From contig OZ024898.1 of assembly GCA_964017195.1 (NCBI GenBank), positions 14,362,057-14,426,056 of the forward strand: 64,000 nucleotides of DNA, in the 5' to 3' direction. Positions 11,986-25,100 of this stretch are shown here, piece after piece. Both the position numbers and the translations under genes were made by a program. How positions within the stretch are numbered: position 1 is the stretch's first letter; the number at the start of each line of letters is the position of its first letter. Under the pieces are notes generated by a model that saw nothing but the letters and a program-made list of their open reading frames with translations, was not told where the DNA came from and made no database searches. The DNA comes from Siderastrea radians. Taxonomy: Eukaryota; Cnidaria; Anthozoa; Scleractinia; Rhizangiidae.

Positions 11986-12560
11986 AAACAGCAGGCATTA
12001 GGGAACAAGTTCAATCAAAGTGCTTTCATGCACCCAGGGAACACACAAAGACCATCACTTTTTCTATTTCATTTAAACAGCTTTACCCACAGTACTCTTT
12101 ATATGATTATAAATGAATATAATATAGGAGGAAATTAAATCTCAAAACTTTTAAGTCAGCTTTGAAGAAGCACCACAGCAGCCGAAACCCTTTACTGCGG
12201 GCACAAAGACGTAAAAAGGAAATGTATTAAAAAAAAAAAAAAACACTTCACAAGGAAATTGCAGTAACAAGTAATAGTAATTTAGAAGCTTTTAGGAAAC
12301 TATATATCATACGAGCAAGCATAAGCAATTACATTTTGGGCAAACAGATTTTTAGTTCTAAGGGTTTGTTATACATGCAACGAGTAAGGCAAAATAACGT
12401 TCAATTGAGTTGTTAATTAAAAAAGTGATGCAATTTTAAGATTACCTTGGAACAGTAATTTAACACTATTTTCGGTCATATGTAGCTGTTTTTTCAAATG
12501 TAGCGCTTGGAAAATACTAAGTGTAACTTTCGAAAAGAAATAACTTAAGATTGATGTCAG
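11986..12560 (-). other. 3' flank / probable 3' UTR of the ficolin-like gene
   Basis: This lies directly downstream of the stop codon at 12561 on the minus strand and is A/T-rich. It is duplicated at 6217-8190. I could not place a single convincing polyadenylation signal, so the UTR end is not defined. Confidence 0.5.
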
Positions 12561-13199
12561 TCAGCGGATCCACAAGTTTAATGAGTAGGACTGGGATGCG
12601 AGAGAGTCATATCCAAAGTCATATTCCCCGCCGCCGTGATCAAAAGAAGCCTCATTAGCTTCCGTTATTCCAATCCCGTGATCAGCACGGTTACATTCGC
12701 TTCCTCCTCCACCAATCATCATCACTGATCCATCACCACCATCCCAGTCACACCAGAAGCCGATCTTGTTGTTGCTTTGTATGCCTCCACTGCACTCAGC
12801 CTGTTGAAACCCGTCTGTTGACTTGTACTGGCCGCCATATTGAACCGTACAACTTCCCAGGCACCGGTCACTGGACCAAACTTTACCATTTCTAAAGTCG
12901 CCATAACTTGTTATTTTAGAGCGGAAAGTTTGTTCAGCCAAACAGTTCCCTGTGGTCTGCAATAATGGGGTGTGACTGGGATCATCACTGCGCGTGATCT
13001 TGAACTCTCTGCCGCTGACCAACCAAAAGGCTGGTGAGATCATGTCAGTGTTGATTGACGGATCAGTTGTTGTTCCCCTGGCAACTTGTTGATCATACCA
13101 CCAGAGTCCATCGTCGCCCATCCAGATCTTGTTGTCGTTGTTGGAAAATCGGGCGATAAGAGTCCATCCCTTGCCATCATCCGTCATGTGACAGTACAC
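12561..13199 (-). CDS. Ficolin-like gene exon 5: fibrinogen/intelectin-like head and stop
   Basis: The acceptor TTGGTAG|GTG begins VYCHMTDDGKGWTLIARF, the hallmark of FReD/intelectin-like domains. The exon runs to SYSLNLWIR and TGA at 12561. Conserved features include several Cys (CLAEQ, DRCLGSC, AECSGG), the WCDWDGGDG segment and the HGIGITEAN stretch. A GTG is not the start of a protein here; it is an internal valine codon after the splice junction. Confidence 0.92.
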   Translation of the reverse strand: MYCHMTDDGKGWTLIARFSNNDNKIWMGDDGLWWYDQQVARGTTTDPSINTDMISPAFWLVSGREFKITRSDDPSHTPLLQTTGNCLAEQTFRSKITSYGDFRNGKVWSSDRCLGSCTVQYGGQYKSTDGFQQAECSGGIQSNNKIGFWCDWDGGDGSVMMIGGGGSECNRADHGIGITEANEASFDHGGGEYDFGYDSLASQSYSLNLWIR

Positions 13200-16100
13200 C
13201 TACCAAACAGACGAATAAAATAAATGACAACCTCCTGTTATTTAGTGAATTAAATAACCGTCTGGCGGCACATGAGGTGCAGAGACAAAGCCGAACTGAC
13301 ACTAAATTCCAAATTCTCTGGATAATAAAGTACAAAATTCCAAATCAATTAAAATGAAACTGACTAATAAATATCGTCAAAGAGATCATGTAAATTCATG
13401 TCATAGTTTTGATTTTGAATCTCGTCCCTCTTTTACAACCATCGTTTTTAACTCTTAAAGACGCGTAGCGTTGAAACGGGTTATCGCATGTGTAGAAGGA
13501 GAATTTGGGCGTTGGACGGTAGGTCGATCCGATGTAAACTTCGTAGTTCAACACCGAACAAAAGGAGCGATTGTAAGATCCAAATCTCAATGGTATAATG
13601 AAGGAGAGAAGAATAATAAATACTTTCTCAATCTAGAAAAGAGACACGTTAAACAGGGAACAATAACCCAACTAAAAGTGAATACAGATAGTGATGATCG
13701 TACCTGTTCGGACAAAGAGATTTTAAACGAATGCGAGTCTTTTTATCAAAATCTTTACAGTTCCAAAGTCGTAACTGATAACGCAGAAACTGACTGCTTT
13801 TTCACACAGCAACCAAATGAAAAGTGCTGTAATAAAAATGAAAAATTGTTTTGTGAAGGATTATTAAACCGAAAGCAATGCTTAGACGCTCTCAAAAGTA
13901 TGAAGTCTGATAAATCTCCTGGAACTGATGGTCTACCTAGTGAATTTTACAAAGTCTTCTGGAATGATCTTTCAGAAATATTGATAAACTCTTTAAACTA
14001 CTCCTATGAAATAGGAAAGCTCTCAATATCTCAAAGACGGGGAATTATTAAGCTTATACCAAAAAAGGATGCTGAGCTTAATTTAATAAAGAACTGGCGA
14101 CCGTTAACACTATTAAATTGCGATTATAAGATTGCAACTAAAGCTATAGCAGGCCGAATCAAAACTGTCATTCCAAAGCTTATTTCAGATGATCAGACAG
14201 GTTTTATTAAAGGCCGATTATCGGAGAAAACATTCGTTTAATGGACAGCTTCATTAAATATACTGCAGAGCAAAATATACCGGGACTTCTCCCTTTCCTC
14301 GATTTTGAGAAAGCTTTTGACACACTAGAATGGTCCTTTATTCGGAAAACTTTCCTACATTTTTGTTCTGGCACATCCTTACTGAACTGGATAAAAGTAT
14401 TTTATTGCGATATTCAAAGTTGTATTTTAAACAATGGATGGGTAAGCAACTTCTTTAAACTTGGCAGAGGAGTCAGACAAGGCTGCCCCTTATCACCTTA
14501 TTTGTTTATTCTCTCAGTAGAAATACTAGCTGACGCTATTCGCCAAAAGAAGGAAATCCGTGGCATAACTTTAAACGGTATGGAGATTAAATTGAGTCAT
14601 TACGCAGATGACACGACTCTTATTTTAGACGGTTCTGAAAACTCATTCTTAGAAGCCTTGAAGATGATAGAACTTTTCGGTAAAATATCCGGCCTAAAAC
14701 TTAACAATAGCAAAACAGAAGCCCTGTGCCCAGGTGCCAATGCTGAAAGCAAAATGGCCTCGAAAAAAAGTCAAAGCCTTAGGAGTGTGGCTCTCAACAG
14801 ACCCCGATTTGACTGTGTCTTTAAACTACAACGATAAATTGAAAAAGATAAAGGCAATCTTAGGCTGTTGGAAGCTGCGTAGACTCGGTTTGTTAAGGAA
14901 AATCACGGTCTTAAAAAGCCTCGTAGCATCACAATTGACATATATTTTTTCACCTTTACAAACAAATAATAAGGTAATCAAAGAGATAAATGGGATGTTT
15001 TATAATTTTTTATGGAACGACAAAGGAGACAAAATAAAACGAAATATAATGATAAACGATTACCCTGAAGGAGGACTTAAAATGATTGATATAGATTCTT
15101 TTGATAGATCGTTAAAAGCTGTTTGGATTAAAAAGTACCTAGACACAGGAAACCAGGGAGGATGGAAAAGCTTTTTTGACCTTGAACTCAGGAAATATAG
15201 AGGCGTAGTCACATTAAATGGAAATCTTAACAAAAACGACACCTGCATACTCAAGGTATCAGATCCTTTTATCAAAGAAATTCTTGAAATCTGGTCAGAA
15301 GTGATTTTCGAACAAACGGTAGTGTGGACCACTTTCTTTCATCACCTCTATGGTACAACTCCCTGATAAGAATAGAAAACAAACCAGTTTTCTATAAAGA
15401 CTGGCACTTTAAGGTATCAGAAAGTGGAAAAATTGCTATTTTTCATAATTTGACTTTTTTAAATAGTTAGATAAATTTCCATACGATCTTTCATTTAAAA
15501 AAAAAACTGCATAAAAAAATGTTATATCTGCCGATAGTAATCGCACGTAAAAGATTTTTTGCATGTTAATTACTTAATTGAGCGTTGACAGGTTCTGTCA
15601 TATGGAAAATTAGCACACATGCGAAGTTGACACGCGATCGATGCGCTTTGGTGATGCCTGGCAAAAGAAAGAGATATTGCCCGTTTTCTTCGTCAAAACG
15701 GAGGCGAAAGAAAGCAAAGAAAAGTTTCAACGAAGAATGTGCAGCCATTTTAGCTGCAAGCGACAGAGGGTCGTATTACAACCAGCGGGAATGGCTCGAA
15801 GAAGTGGAAGACCATGTAAACAATAGAGAAGTGAGCGAGCAGACAGTCGACCAGGTGAGCGCGAGCCGCGCAAAAATACAGCTAAATGAATCCGTGGAGG
15901 TTTTCCGCGTTTTATTTTGTCTTCCACGCTGATTTCCAGTGAAGAAGCAAAATGACTCCCATCGTAACTAAAAGAAAGTGAATCATTATTAGGGACTGAA
16001 TAAAAGTAGCCGCCAGCACGTGGCACGGTTTGGAATCCGGCGGACCATGATTGTTCATATTGCCGGACTAGTCTTTCGTAGAATAAAAGAATCACCGGTG

Positions 16101-19100
16101 AAAAATCTTTTCTTCCTTACCCAGGTAATGTCATTTCTTCTAGCATCTTTTCCTTTGCATCGACATCGGAAGTCAAACTCTCGATCACGGCGCCCGCTCG
16201 CTCATCTGCCGCGTTTGTTTTTGTTCGCTTGGACGTTCTCGGCGACTTTGTGCGGACCTTGGGCATCGTTAATTGACCTGGTCAGAATTTAACCTGCGAT
16301 CAGGCCGAATTTTAGCATCGCTCTCATATTCTCTTACGTGGGTCGCTCGCTAAAATAAGGCCTGATAAAATCTCTCACAAGAGTTCGTGTCGGCGGCCAA
16401 ATTTTGGCCGCGGGAATCTCGCAATCTGATTGGCCCTTTAACAATAGAGCTGTCAACGGAAGTAAATTGTCTACGAGACTTGCTCACAATTTTCAATCCG
16501 ACCGCCATGGCCAAGGAACAAGTCTGCCGAGGTAAACGTGTCGCTCAAAGATATTCTCGTCGTTCTAGGAGAATTGTCATCATTTCTTTCTCTCCTGAGA
16601 ATGGCGTCCGGTTTGCCGCAAGCTGTCTCTCACTCGGAGCAGAGAAGTACAGCAACAGTGAAGTATGTATCCCGTTTTATCACATCGTGTCTCCAAATTT
16701 TCATTTGAAGGCTTTCAGCTAGTATTGAAAATATAAGCAGAGTAGTGGTTATTTCCGCGTTTTACGAAACAAAACGAACAGCAAGTATCTTTCGCCAAGA
16801 GTGATCAACAAGTCAACCGATAATTCCGTAAACTTAACGATAAGCTGATGTTTAGTGAGAGCCGCACTCAGCGAGATGCTGTACTTATTTTTACCTAAGT
16901 AATGAAGACTTTCAGTTTATTCATTCAGTGTTGCACTTGTAATAATGTCGTTTTAATGATCTCTGACATTGATATCAAAGGATCTGACTAGGCTTATAAT
17001 AAATGTTCTTCGTTTTAAAATTCGCTGCTGTTTAGAGATGAAATTCGCTGGTAATCTTAAATATTTATCACTTCTGGAACTAAATTAAATTACAAAACAC
17101 TCGTTTGTTTATAAACGGTTTTATTGATATCTTTTTTCGAAACTGAAGGTATTTCTCTTAATTTCCCAAGGTATTTTACGCAGAAAATCGGTGACAAATG
17201 CGTAGAGAATATTTCCGGATACCACCTGAAATGAGAAAGGATTCAAACATGCAGCATATTTTGGTACATGACAACCTCGTCGTGTTCTGAATTTTCATTC
17301 AGTTTCAGCTCAGACAGAGCAACTATGTACAATACCGGAGCGCGTACCTTCAAGTTGTAAATTTGAACGCTAGTGCCAAGATTTATCGTAGCCTGTGATT
17401 TTCTTATTTTTGCCGACATTTGAGGACTTTTTGCGAATGCCATTACATACACATATGGGAAATTTGCATACCGAGGAGCGTGCAAGCAAAACAAATTTTG
17501 ATTGGCCGTTTTGTTGAATGTCAATCAATCAAAAAAGTGGGCGGCAGACGTTCCGTAGAAGAATTGTATCAGGCCCTATTTTTCGTTTCGCCCTTCCCGC
17601 CGGAATGTTTCACCGAGCGAAACGAAAATAGAGCCTGATCGCAGGTTAGTCAGAATTTCGAAGATTAGTCACGATTGTACGTTAACTCCTACGTCGAAAT
17701 TTGAACGCTGTTATGGTAAATCAAACGATAATTTTGCGTTTACTAACCTGAGTGTTGTGGCTTCGCACGTGCAGAAAGCGGTGTATTCAGGAGAATTAGT
17801 TGCCGCCTTCGCGGCAGTTTGTGCCTGTTCCATGTTAACTGTCATAGTCCCATTGTTAGAGAAAATTAATTCCTCTGCGGTGTCTCCTGAGGTGTTATAA
17901 TCCCGAGTATAATCTCATTACTCTTGGACGCAGCCAAAATTATATTTTCCCTGTTTTTCGAAAGTAAAAAATAGGCGAGTTGAACGTGCATTTTGAATTC
18001 CAAGTCAGCAGCCCCTGGACCAAATTGGCTGAAATTTGGAGAGACTGTTGTCAGATAATTTTCCCACAATACCGTGTCGGCGAATTCTTTTTATTCCTCT
18101 CATTAAAAAGTTATGACTTTTTTCTGCAGGCAGTTCTATTTTTTCTCTTTTCTAACTTTATCTTGTAGTAAAAAAATAACAAATGCACGTGTCAAAAATC
18201 TGAGACACAGTTTTGGAGGTCAATGTGTGAAGAAACGAATGCCATGTTAATCCTTTTCTCCCGGCTAATTTTAGCGGGCGTATAACTTGATTTATGCAGA
18301 CATGCAGTTTTGTAGACATATTCACATTTTTGAAACACGGTGAATTTTAACCGTTTAAAATAGAATTTGTTATAATCTGTAATTATTAAGCTTTCAAAAA
18401 ATGTATGGTTTATAGGGGTTTTTGTTAAAATAACGAGCGCTAAAGCGGACCGCGCGCGGACAGTAAAATGGGTTATACTGATACCTTAAGGGAGTAACAA
18501 AAGATAAACATTTAATGGACGACTCTGGGAATTTTCTTTCACTCCCTTCCTTCCAAAATAAATATAACCCGAAAGTCCGGCCTTTAGCTTTTTATGGACT
18601 TATATCTGCAATCAAACTCTTGAAAAGGCATATTCCCCAAAATAAAAGGCCTCCACTAAAGTATGAAGGTTTCTTATCAAAATTTTTAGAAAATTCAAAA
18701 CCAAGCAGACCTGTATATAAGAAACTAGTATCAAAAAAGAGTGAACTACCGATTTCAAGCCAACAAAAGTGGCTCGAGGATATTAACATTACGATCAACT
18801 GGAAAACCGCGTACCAATGATCCTTTCAATGTACAAAGAGCACAAAACTTATAGCCTTCAATTTTAAATTTTTACACAGAAGACTATCGACTAACAACTT
18901 TCTGAAAAAATTGGACAAGTTAATAGCGAGAAATGTACCTTCTGTCAAAGAGACACAGAAACACTTGTAGATCTGCTTTGGGAATGCCCGAAAATTCAGT
19001 CCTTCTGGATCAGTCTTTCCTTATGGCTGCAGTCATGCAAAATAGTTGAGAAAGAAACGCTCTTAGAACTTGGCACAGCGTTGGGCTTAAACCCAGATAG

Positions 19101-22100
19101 ATCAAAATACAAACTTCAAATTAATTTCTGCTGCTTAATTGCTAAATATTATATTGGATATGGAAGCATAAAGAATTTCCACCAAAACTTAACGACTTTT
19201 TACGATATATGGAACACATCAATGAAATAGAAAACAAGGCCAACACTTTTAACCAGAATAAATGGGACCCTATTAAGTCTTTCTTGTAACCTCTTGTGAA
19301 CTTGTTCCTAGTCCCCTGAGAAATGAAACAAGGTGTTAGTTCTCTTTTTGTCTCTCTTTCCGTTTTTCTCTTTTTTGCGTTTTACTTCCCGTCTAAATTT
19401 AGTTTTAAATGTTTTGTTTGTTAGTTTAATATTGCGTAAATTGACAAAAAGGAAAACATTGTAAGAGACAGAAGTAAGCTAAATAACGTAATATATGTCG
19501 TGTATTGTAATGTATTTGTAATCTAATTATCTTGTGTTCTTTGTCTTAATAAAAAAATACTCCAAAAAAAAAAAAAACTTCGCAGTTCAGATAACCACTG
19601 CCGGCCTGTGAAATCACAACACTTCTTAATACTGCGGGCGCATATATTTCTTCTTGATCGTCATGCAATGTTTCCTGTCCTATGAAGAGCCCAAAGTCTA
19701 TCGTAATTTTGTCGTTTTGAATTCCGTTCTTGTGATTTTCCAATGGATATATGTAAAGAATTAAATGACATTAACGTAAACCATTTATAGAACCTTTGAA
19801 AAAAAGGTAAGATCAGGTGAATCCTCCTGAGATTCGAACTCGGTATCCTGCGTTTCTAGGGCGATTTTCTTGCCACTGAACTAACTCGCCAAGAAACCGT
19901 GTATATACAAGTCAGCGGAACGAAAGCACAAGAAAGCATTTATTACCAAAATTGCGATAGAGCAACCGTGAAGTAATGCAAATATTTTCAAAATGTTTTG
20001 AAATTTTTCATAACATGAACAAACCTTTTTCAAAATTTAAGTTCAGAACTGATCAAAGAGCTGAAGTATATCTAAGCAAACTAACTAATTATTCATTTCG
20101 TCCTTACGAGTTCGCTCATAGGAGCCTTTGATTTTCTTCAGTTACTCTGTTACCATACCGAGCGTTTTTGTACCCACAACATCATATCATTTTTCAGCGA
20201 GTATCACTATATACTTGAACAGCAATTTCCTAGGGATTCTTTTTCTGCCTAATGAATTGGATGTTTGCATGTCTTAAATTGAATGTTCTTAACCACAAAG
20301 ACCTTTAGACTAGTTGATAAGAGGAATGAGGATTTAGTTAACGTATCTTCAGGAACTTAAACCTCAAATTTTGAAGAATCCACGAGCATGTGATAGACTC
20401 CACGGTGTAATACAACGTGTTTTCTTTGGATTTCGTCACAAGAGCTTCCTGTTTGGAAAAAAAAGTTTACAGTGAATCAAATCCATAATAATTGGAACCA
20501 ACAAGCGAATTGTGTAAATTGTAAGCCCACCCTCTCCCAGTACGACAGCATAGAAGAGAGAAGTACATCAACTATTCACCACGCACCGGGCATGAAACTA
20601 AGGGATAACAATTTTAGGCACTAAAAAGCACCAGGAAGCGATAATTGATGCTGGGAAGAGAAGATTTACTTGTCACTGAGACAGATTTATAGAAACCGGA
20701 TTGGGTGGATTTAGATAACACACAGGGTCTGGAAGGGGGTCGTGATCCCGCATTCCCGCTCCTTTTTCACGAGAATCCCGCATCCCGCATTTTTTCATCA
20801 CTCTCCCGAATCCCGTTTTTTCTATCCCAAAAAATACATTTGAAAAAGACTAATTTCTGCAAAAGCTCATAAATGTAAGATGTAGATTGGCCCTTTCGAT
20901 TGATATTTTGCACTCGCCTGGTTGATTCGCTTTTGCCTCTAGAACGTTTATTGGGGTCGTGACGATTTCCCGAATTCCCGACAGACAGGCAAAAAAATCC
21001 CGCATCCCGTGCGCAAATTTTGGCGAATCTCGCTTCCCGGGGAGCAGGCAAATCCCGTATCCCTTCAAGATAGTTTTCGTTTTCCCGAATCCCGCACCGT
21101 ATTTTGGTCAAATCCCGGATCCCGAGAATTCCCTTCCAGACCCTGAACACAGAAGCTAATGTGCGATATGTTAAATAAGATCGGGGAAAAATCCGAAAAT
21201 ACAAAGTTTATAAACTGAAAGAGTATTAAGACTAACCTGCCCCAATCACTGTAGTCGTCGTTTGAGTTACTCCGTGGACATTTGTGGCGCGACAAATATA
21301 ACTTCCGTCAGGTTTTTCTTTAACCGTGTTAACTGTAAGACATCCGTTTTCCTGAAAAGGCAGCAATGAATCGCGAGACCATTGAGCACGTGACCACTCT
21401 ATCTTGGGATGAGGAGAACCTGCAGCCTCACAGCAGAGTTTAACAGTGGATCCTCGTTTTACATGAAGCAGTAAAGGAGGTTTTAAGGTAAATATCGGTG
21501 GCTCTAAACAGAAGAAAAATACATTACGCAATCTGTAATTATGGCAAAATATCGCATATTTGACAATTATTCTACGAGGGTGCGCTGAATGTCAAATAAT
21601 GAATAACCAGAGAAGTGAGTAACGCCGAGTTGGTTATTCATCATTTGATATCCAGAAAGCCCGAGTAGAATAATTGTCATATTAAAAACTAAACCTCTAA
21701 CTGCTATAAAACCAAGAAAGAGAGAAAAAAAGAGAACGAGATAGCCTGCGTAGCAAGCGTTTCCGTTGGGCTTTCCGCAGGTTTGAAGCACTTTTCGCTT
21801 TTTGAACAGCTCTTTTTCCATCAGTGTTGCGCTGGCCCCAATTTTCCCGCCGCCAAAAAGCGAAAATTGCCTCGAACGGGCGGAAAAACCTACGGAAACG
21901 CTTGCTGCGCAGGCTAAGAAAGACATAAAAGGAAACGTGACTCAACGAAAAGGGCAACAAAACCTTGTAGCGTAGCAAAGTTTTCTTGCAAAGCTGAATG
22001 AAACATTATGAAACTGTTCCTAGGTGAACGTACGCGCACAAGTCATTGCCTTCGAAATGTGGTACGTGTAATCACTGCGGATTAAAGCTATTCGATCTCA

Positions 22101-25100
22101 CCGTTGTAGCTGTGGGAGTTGAAATGAACAATTTTGTAGTCCGTTCACACAACAGAGCCATCATGTGCTTGTTCGATCACATGAAGACAAAATTTGAACT
22201 CATGTAAAATGGGGATGACATCATTTCGTTGCTATGGTAACTCCGATTTCGATGAAACTCACTTCATTTAAAACTTTCATCTTTCTCTAGGACAGCAGCA
22301 ACGATCAATTTTCTATTGGATTGTTCACTGTGGTGCACTAGTTGCTCTAAGTTGAAAAACATCGTCACTCAAAAACCCGACTGAGGCACCTTAATTCTGA
22401 AAATACTGTCATTGAAGTAGTTAAAAAAAGAAAAAAATGACAAACTCCCCCTCCCCCCTCTGGGAATCGAACCTTGGACCACTGGCTGCCGAGGAAAGGG
22501 CGATCTTCACTCAGCCACGCTCGTAATGTCATCAAATCTAGTGCTAATTTTAATAATCCAGCTGTTTATCGATCACAGCTCTGCGATCGAGATGCACACA
22601 CGGGTTTTTTTCTTCGGAAGATGTGTTCGGACCGCCGCAAAAACCATGGTTGTGGACAGAAAAACAAACAAACAAACAAACAAACAAACAGAATGCACTA
22701 GCTCTGCTATATTGGGCGTTAGGACCGCTGCCAAATGCTGCAAACTCAAGCGATGTGCCGACCCGGAGTTCGCAGCAGAACATAACAACAAAAAAGTCAA
22801 CAAAGAAGTCCTCAAAGCCAAATTCGTAGCTTGAACTTATGGCCTTCCACCAAAAAGACAAGTGAGTACTCTTTTGAACTTTTTCTTTCCATTTGTAGAT
22901 ATTAGATAAACTTCAACACATGCATACATTGACAAACAATCGTTTTTCTTAATAAGCTTAAAATTTTAAATTAACCTCTTCTTCAAAAGCAACGATTTCC
23001 CGTGCCAAGAAAAAATATGTTGGCTGTCCAAAAACACCGCGCGATTTCCCGCCAAGAAAAGATGGCATTCTCCTCCCCCCGTCGAACTGTCTTAGGATTC
23101 CCCTCCCTCTCCCCCAGAGTCTCTACGGATAGACGGACGGACAGGTGGGCGTACGCTGACATCAGAACCAGTACTGATAGGTCACCAGATTTACTCGCCC
23201 ATGGTGCTCCGCACAGCGACCTTCGGCCGCAAACGGGCCGAAGGAGCGCTGCCGTAAATCCTACCGTTAACCGTTTGTAACATTTTAATGACGGACGTGG
23301 CGATAAAAGAAACACTAAATGCATACATTTCTCTTTTTAAACAGTATCTTGTCGTCCTTTGAAACTGAAGCACTCGGGGGCAATTTGTGTCTCAGTGACC
23401 ATGTTGTAACTTTTCTTTTATTTCACTTAACTGCTAATAGTCCATGAGCCAAGTCCCAAAAAATGGATTTTCGTAGCACCCCCCTTAATACCTAGTGAAA
23501 CAGGTATCAAATTAAAGCTAAAGGACTGAATTTTCTAAAACTACTTGTTACCAGGATGGTAACTGGTGCATAAGGGAGATAGGGCAAGGTTTTTTCGAGG
23601 GGGTGGTAGGGATGCTTTTTACCTTGTAAATACAAGTGATGAAAAAACGTTGATACAACTCACAAAATACTAGCCCAAAAATGATTAAATCTTTTACAAA
23701 TATGCTTTAAATAAGTATTTTGTCATATCTCACACTTTTCATGATTTTAAAACCAGCCTTTTGTAGCCGTTGCCATGGAAACCATGTATATTTCTTATTG
23801 TTCTGTATCTCGTTAATTACAAATGCTGTTTATCATGATTACAACCCAGTTATCACGAAAAAATATTCTTTTGTTTTCTCCTTGTAATTTCATTTGTTTA
23901 TTTGTACAACAACGAATGTCAAAAATCTTTGTTTCATCATGTACTAAGTAAGCAAAAACAATAGAATGCATGTAATAACAAATAAGGCTACACTCAAGCT
24001 AGAGAAATCAAAATACGTTAAGCTGAGTCTCTAGATAACTGCGTGTTGCTCTGTTATTTAGCAATACATTTTCTCGATAACAATTCAGCACGACATGACT
24101 TAATGTTGAAGAAATAAAGAATATTACAACAAACAGATTGCAAATGTCAGTATTTTACAACAACAAGAAAACGACAACACCGATATTCGTCTGGAAACGG
24201 ATTTAACTTCATGCAAAAGTCTGTTTTAGCCATAGCCCGAGTCCAGTGCTTAACTAATCATTTTCATCCTCGTCGTTGTCAACAACATCGTCATCTCCAT
24301 CTTTAAGGTCTGTTGCACTGTTTGTGCAGTCTTCAGAGCACGTACAAGCTTCTGTGCAAGGCAAGCCATTACCGACACATGAGCACCGCCTCGTTTGGCA
24401 ATTGCCGCGGCACCCACAGCAAACTAATTCCATCACAGCCTGTGGAGCTGGGGCCAGGTCTGTCCAAACGATCTCAAGGCGTCCTTCGTTCAGTTGCCAT
24501 CCATGGTTTACCGGTTCTTGTTCAATTCTTGGTTGTAATGCTTTCTTCCACAGAAAAGCTTGGTAGTTAGCTCGCTTTAGGTGGTAGTGGAGAGCAGCGC
24601 TTGTTGGCGGGAGTTGATGAGATTGCACATTTTTTCCTTTGCAGAACATTTTGTAGCGTAGGGTCATTGACCTGCTTGCATAGATTATCATTGTATAACC
24701 TGCAAACCACCTCTTCTAACCTGGTTATGCTGTGCGCGCTCAGGGGAAGGCTCTCCAAGGACTCCAACACTGTCTCTTATGACTTGGTTATCTCTTACCA
24801 TTTCAAACGCCTTTTTCTTGCCCCTGCCGGCAAATGAACTCACAGCGTCACAACCTGTTAACGCATGCAAACTAGGGAGGACTCGGCATACCCCAGGACC
24901 CAGCTTCTCACACAGTCGGGGAACGCTTATTTAGCGTGATCTGTTTCTTGTTCCACTTATCAAAGTCAGTTCGGCAGGAATGGCTGATTGGTGGTGGCAT
25001 GCCAACACTTCAACATCTGTATCCGAGGAGACTATGGCGACCCTTTGATGTCCATGTGAAGATGCGTGGGACGCATGGAGGAACATTCGTGTATCTGCTT

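Larger units (their letters stand above)
15413..18485. mobile_element. TTAA-flanked element (GGTATCAG...CTGATACC) inserted in the LINE
   Basis: The ends GGTATCAG and CTGATACC are exact inverses and are each bordered by TTAA (15409-15412 and 18486-18489). Removing the insert and one TTAA restores the LINE reading frame across the site (WHFK followed by GVTK), which fixes both borders. The insert is 3073 bases, or about 1.7 kb without the Mutator-like element inside it. The TTAA duplication points to piggyBac/Kolobok-type integration; no transposase domain is visible, so it is likely non-autonomous. Confidence 0.88.
13551..19574 (+). mobile_element. 5'-truncated Tx1/L1-type LINE, disrupted by a nested insertion
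   Basis: ORF2 is readable in pieces. A pre-RT segment (SQWYNEGEKNNKYFLNLEKR) comes first, then RT with SPGTDGLPSEFYK, NWRPLTLLN, DFEKAFDTLEW, RQGCPLSPYLF and the YADD box (HYADDTTL, near 14600). The thumb and tail follow to ENKPVFYKDWHFK at about 15410. After the insertion the frame resumes as GVTKDKHLMDDSGNFL at 18490 and reaches a zinc-knuckle-like CTFC...ECP near 18950-18990. At least three frameshifts (about 14225, 14765 and 15320) break it. A poly-A tail ends at about 19574. Flanking 15-bp duplications with one mismatch lie at 13536-13550 and 19575-19589. Confidence 0.9.

Noticed and set aside
19826..19895. A tRNA gene
   Set aside because: A- and B-box-like words are present, but the acceptor, anticodon and T stems do not pair properly, so it is at most SINE debris.
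20767..21204. 145-codon minus-strand ORF with repeated 'GIRD/GIRE' words
   Set aside because: It is the translation of the degenerate 'cccgaatcccgc' array inside a TIR element, and other frames are open too.
22526..22861. Overlapping ORFs of about 100 codons on both strands
   Set aside because: They lie in interspersed repeat family A and are not conserved in the copies at 10725 and 61495; an (AAAC)n microsatellite forms part of each.
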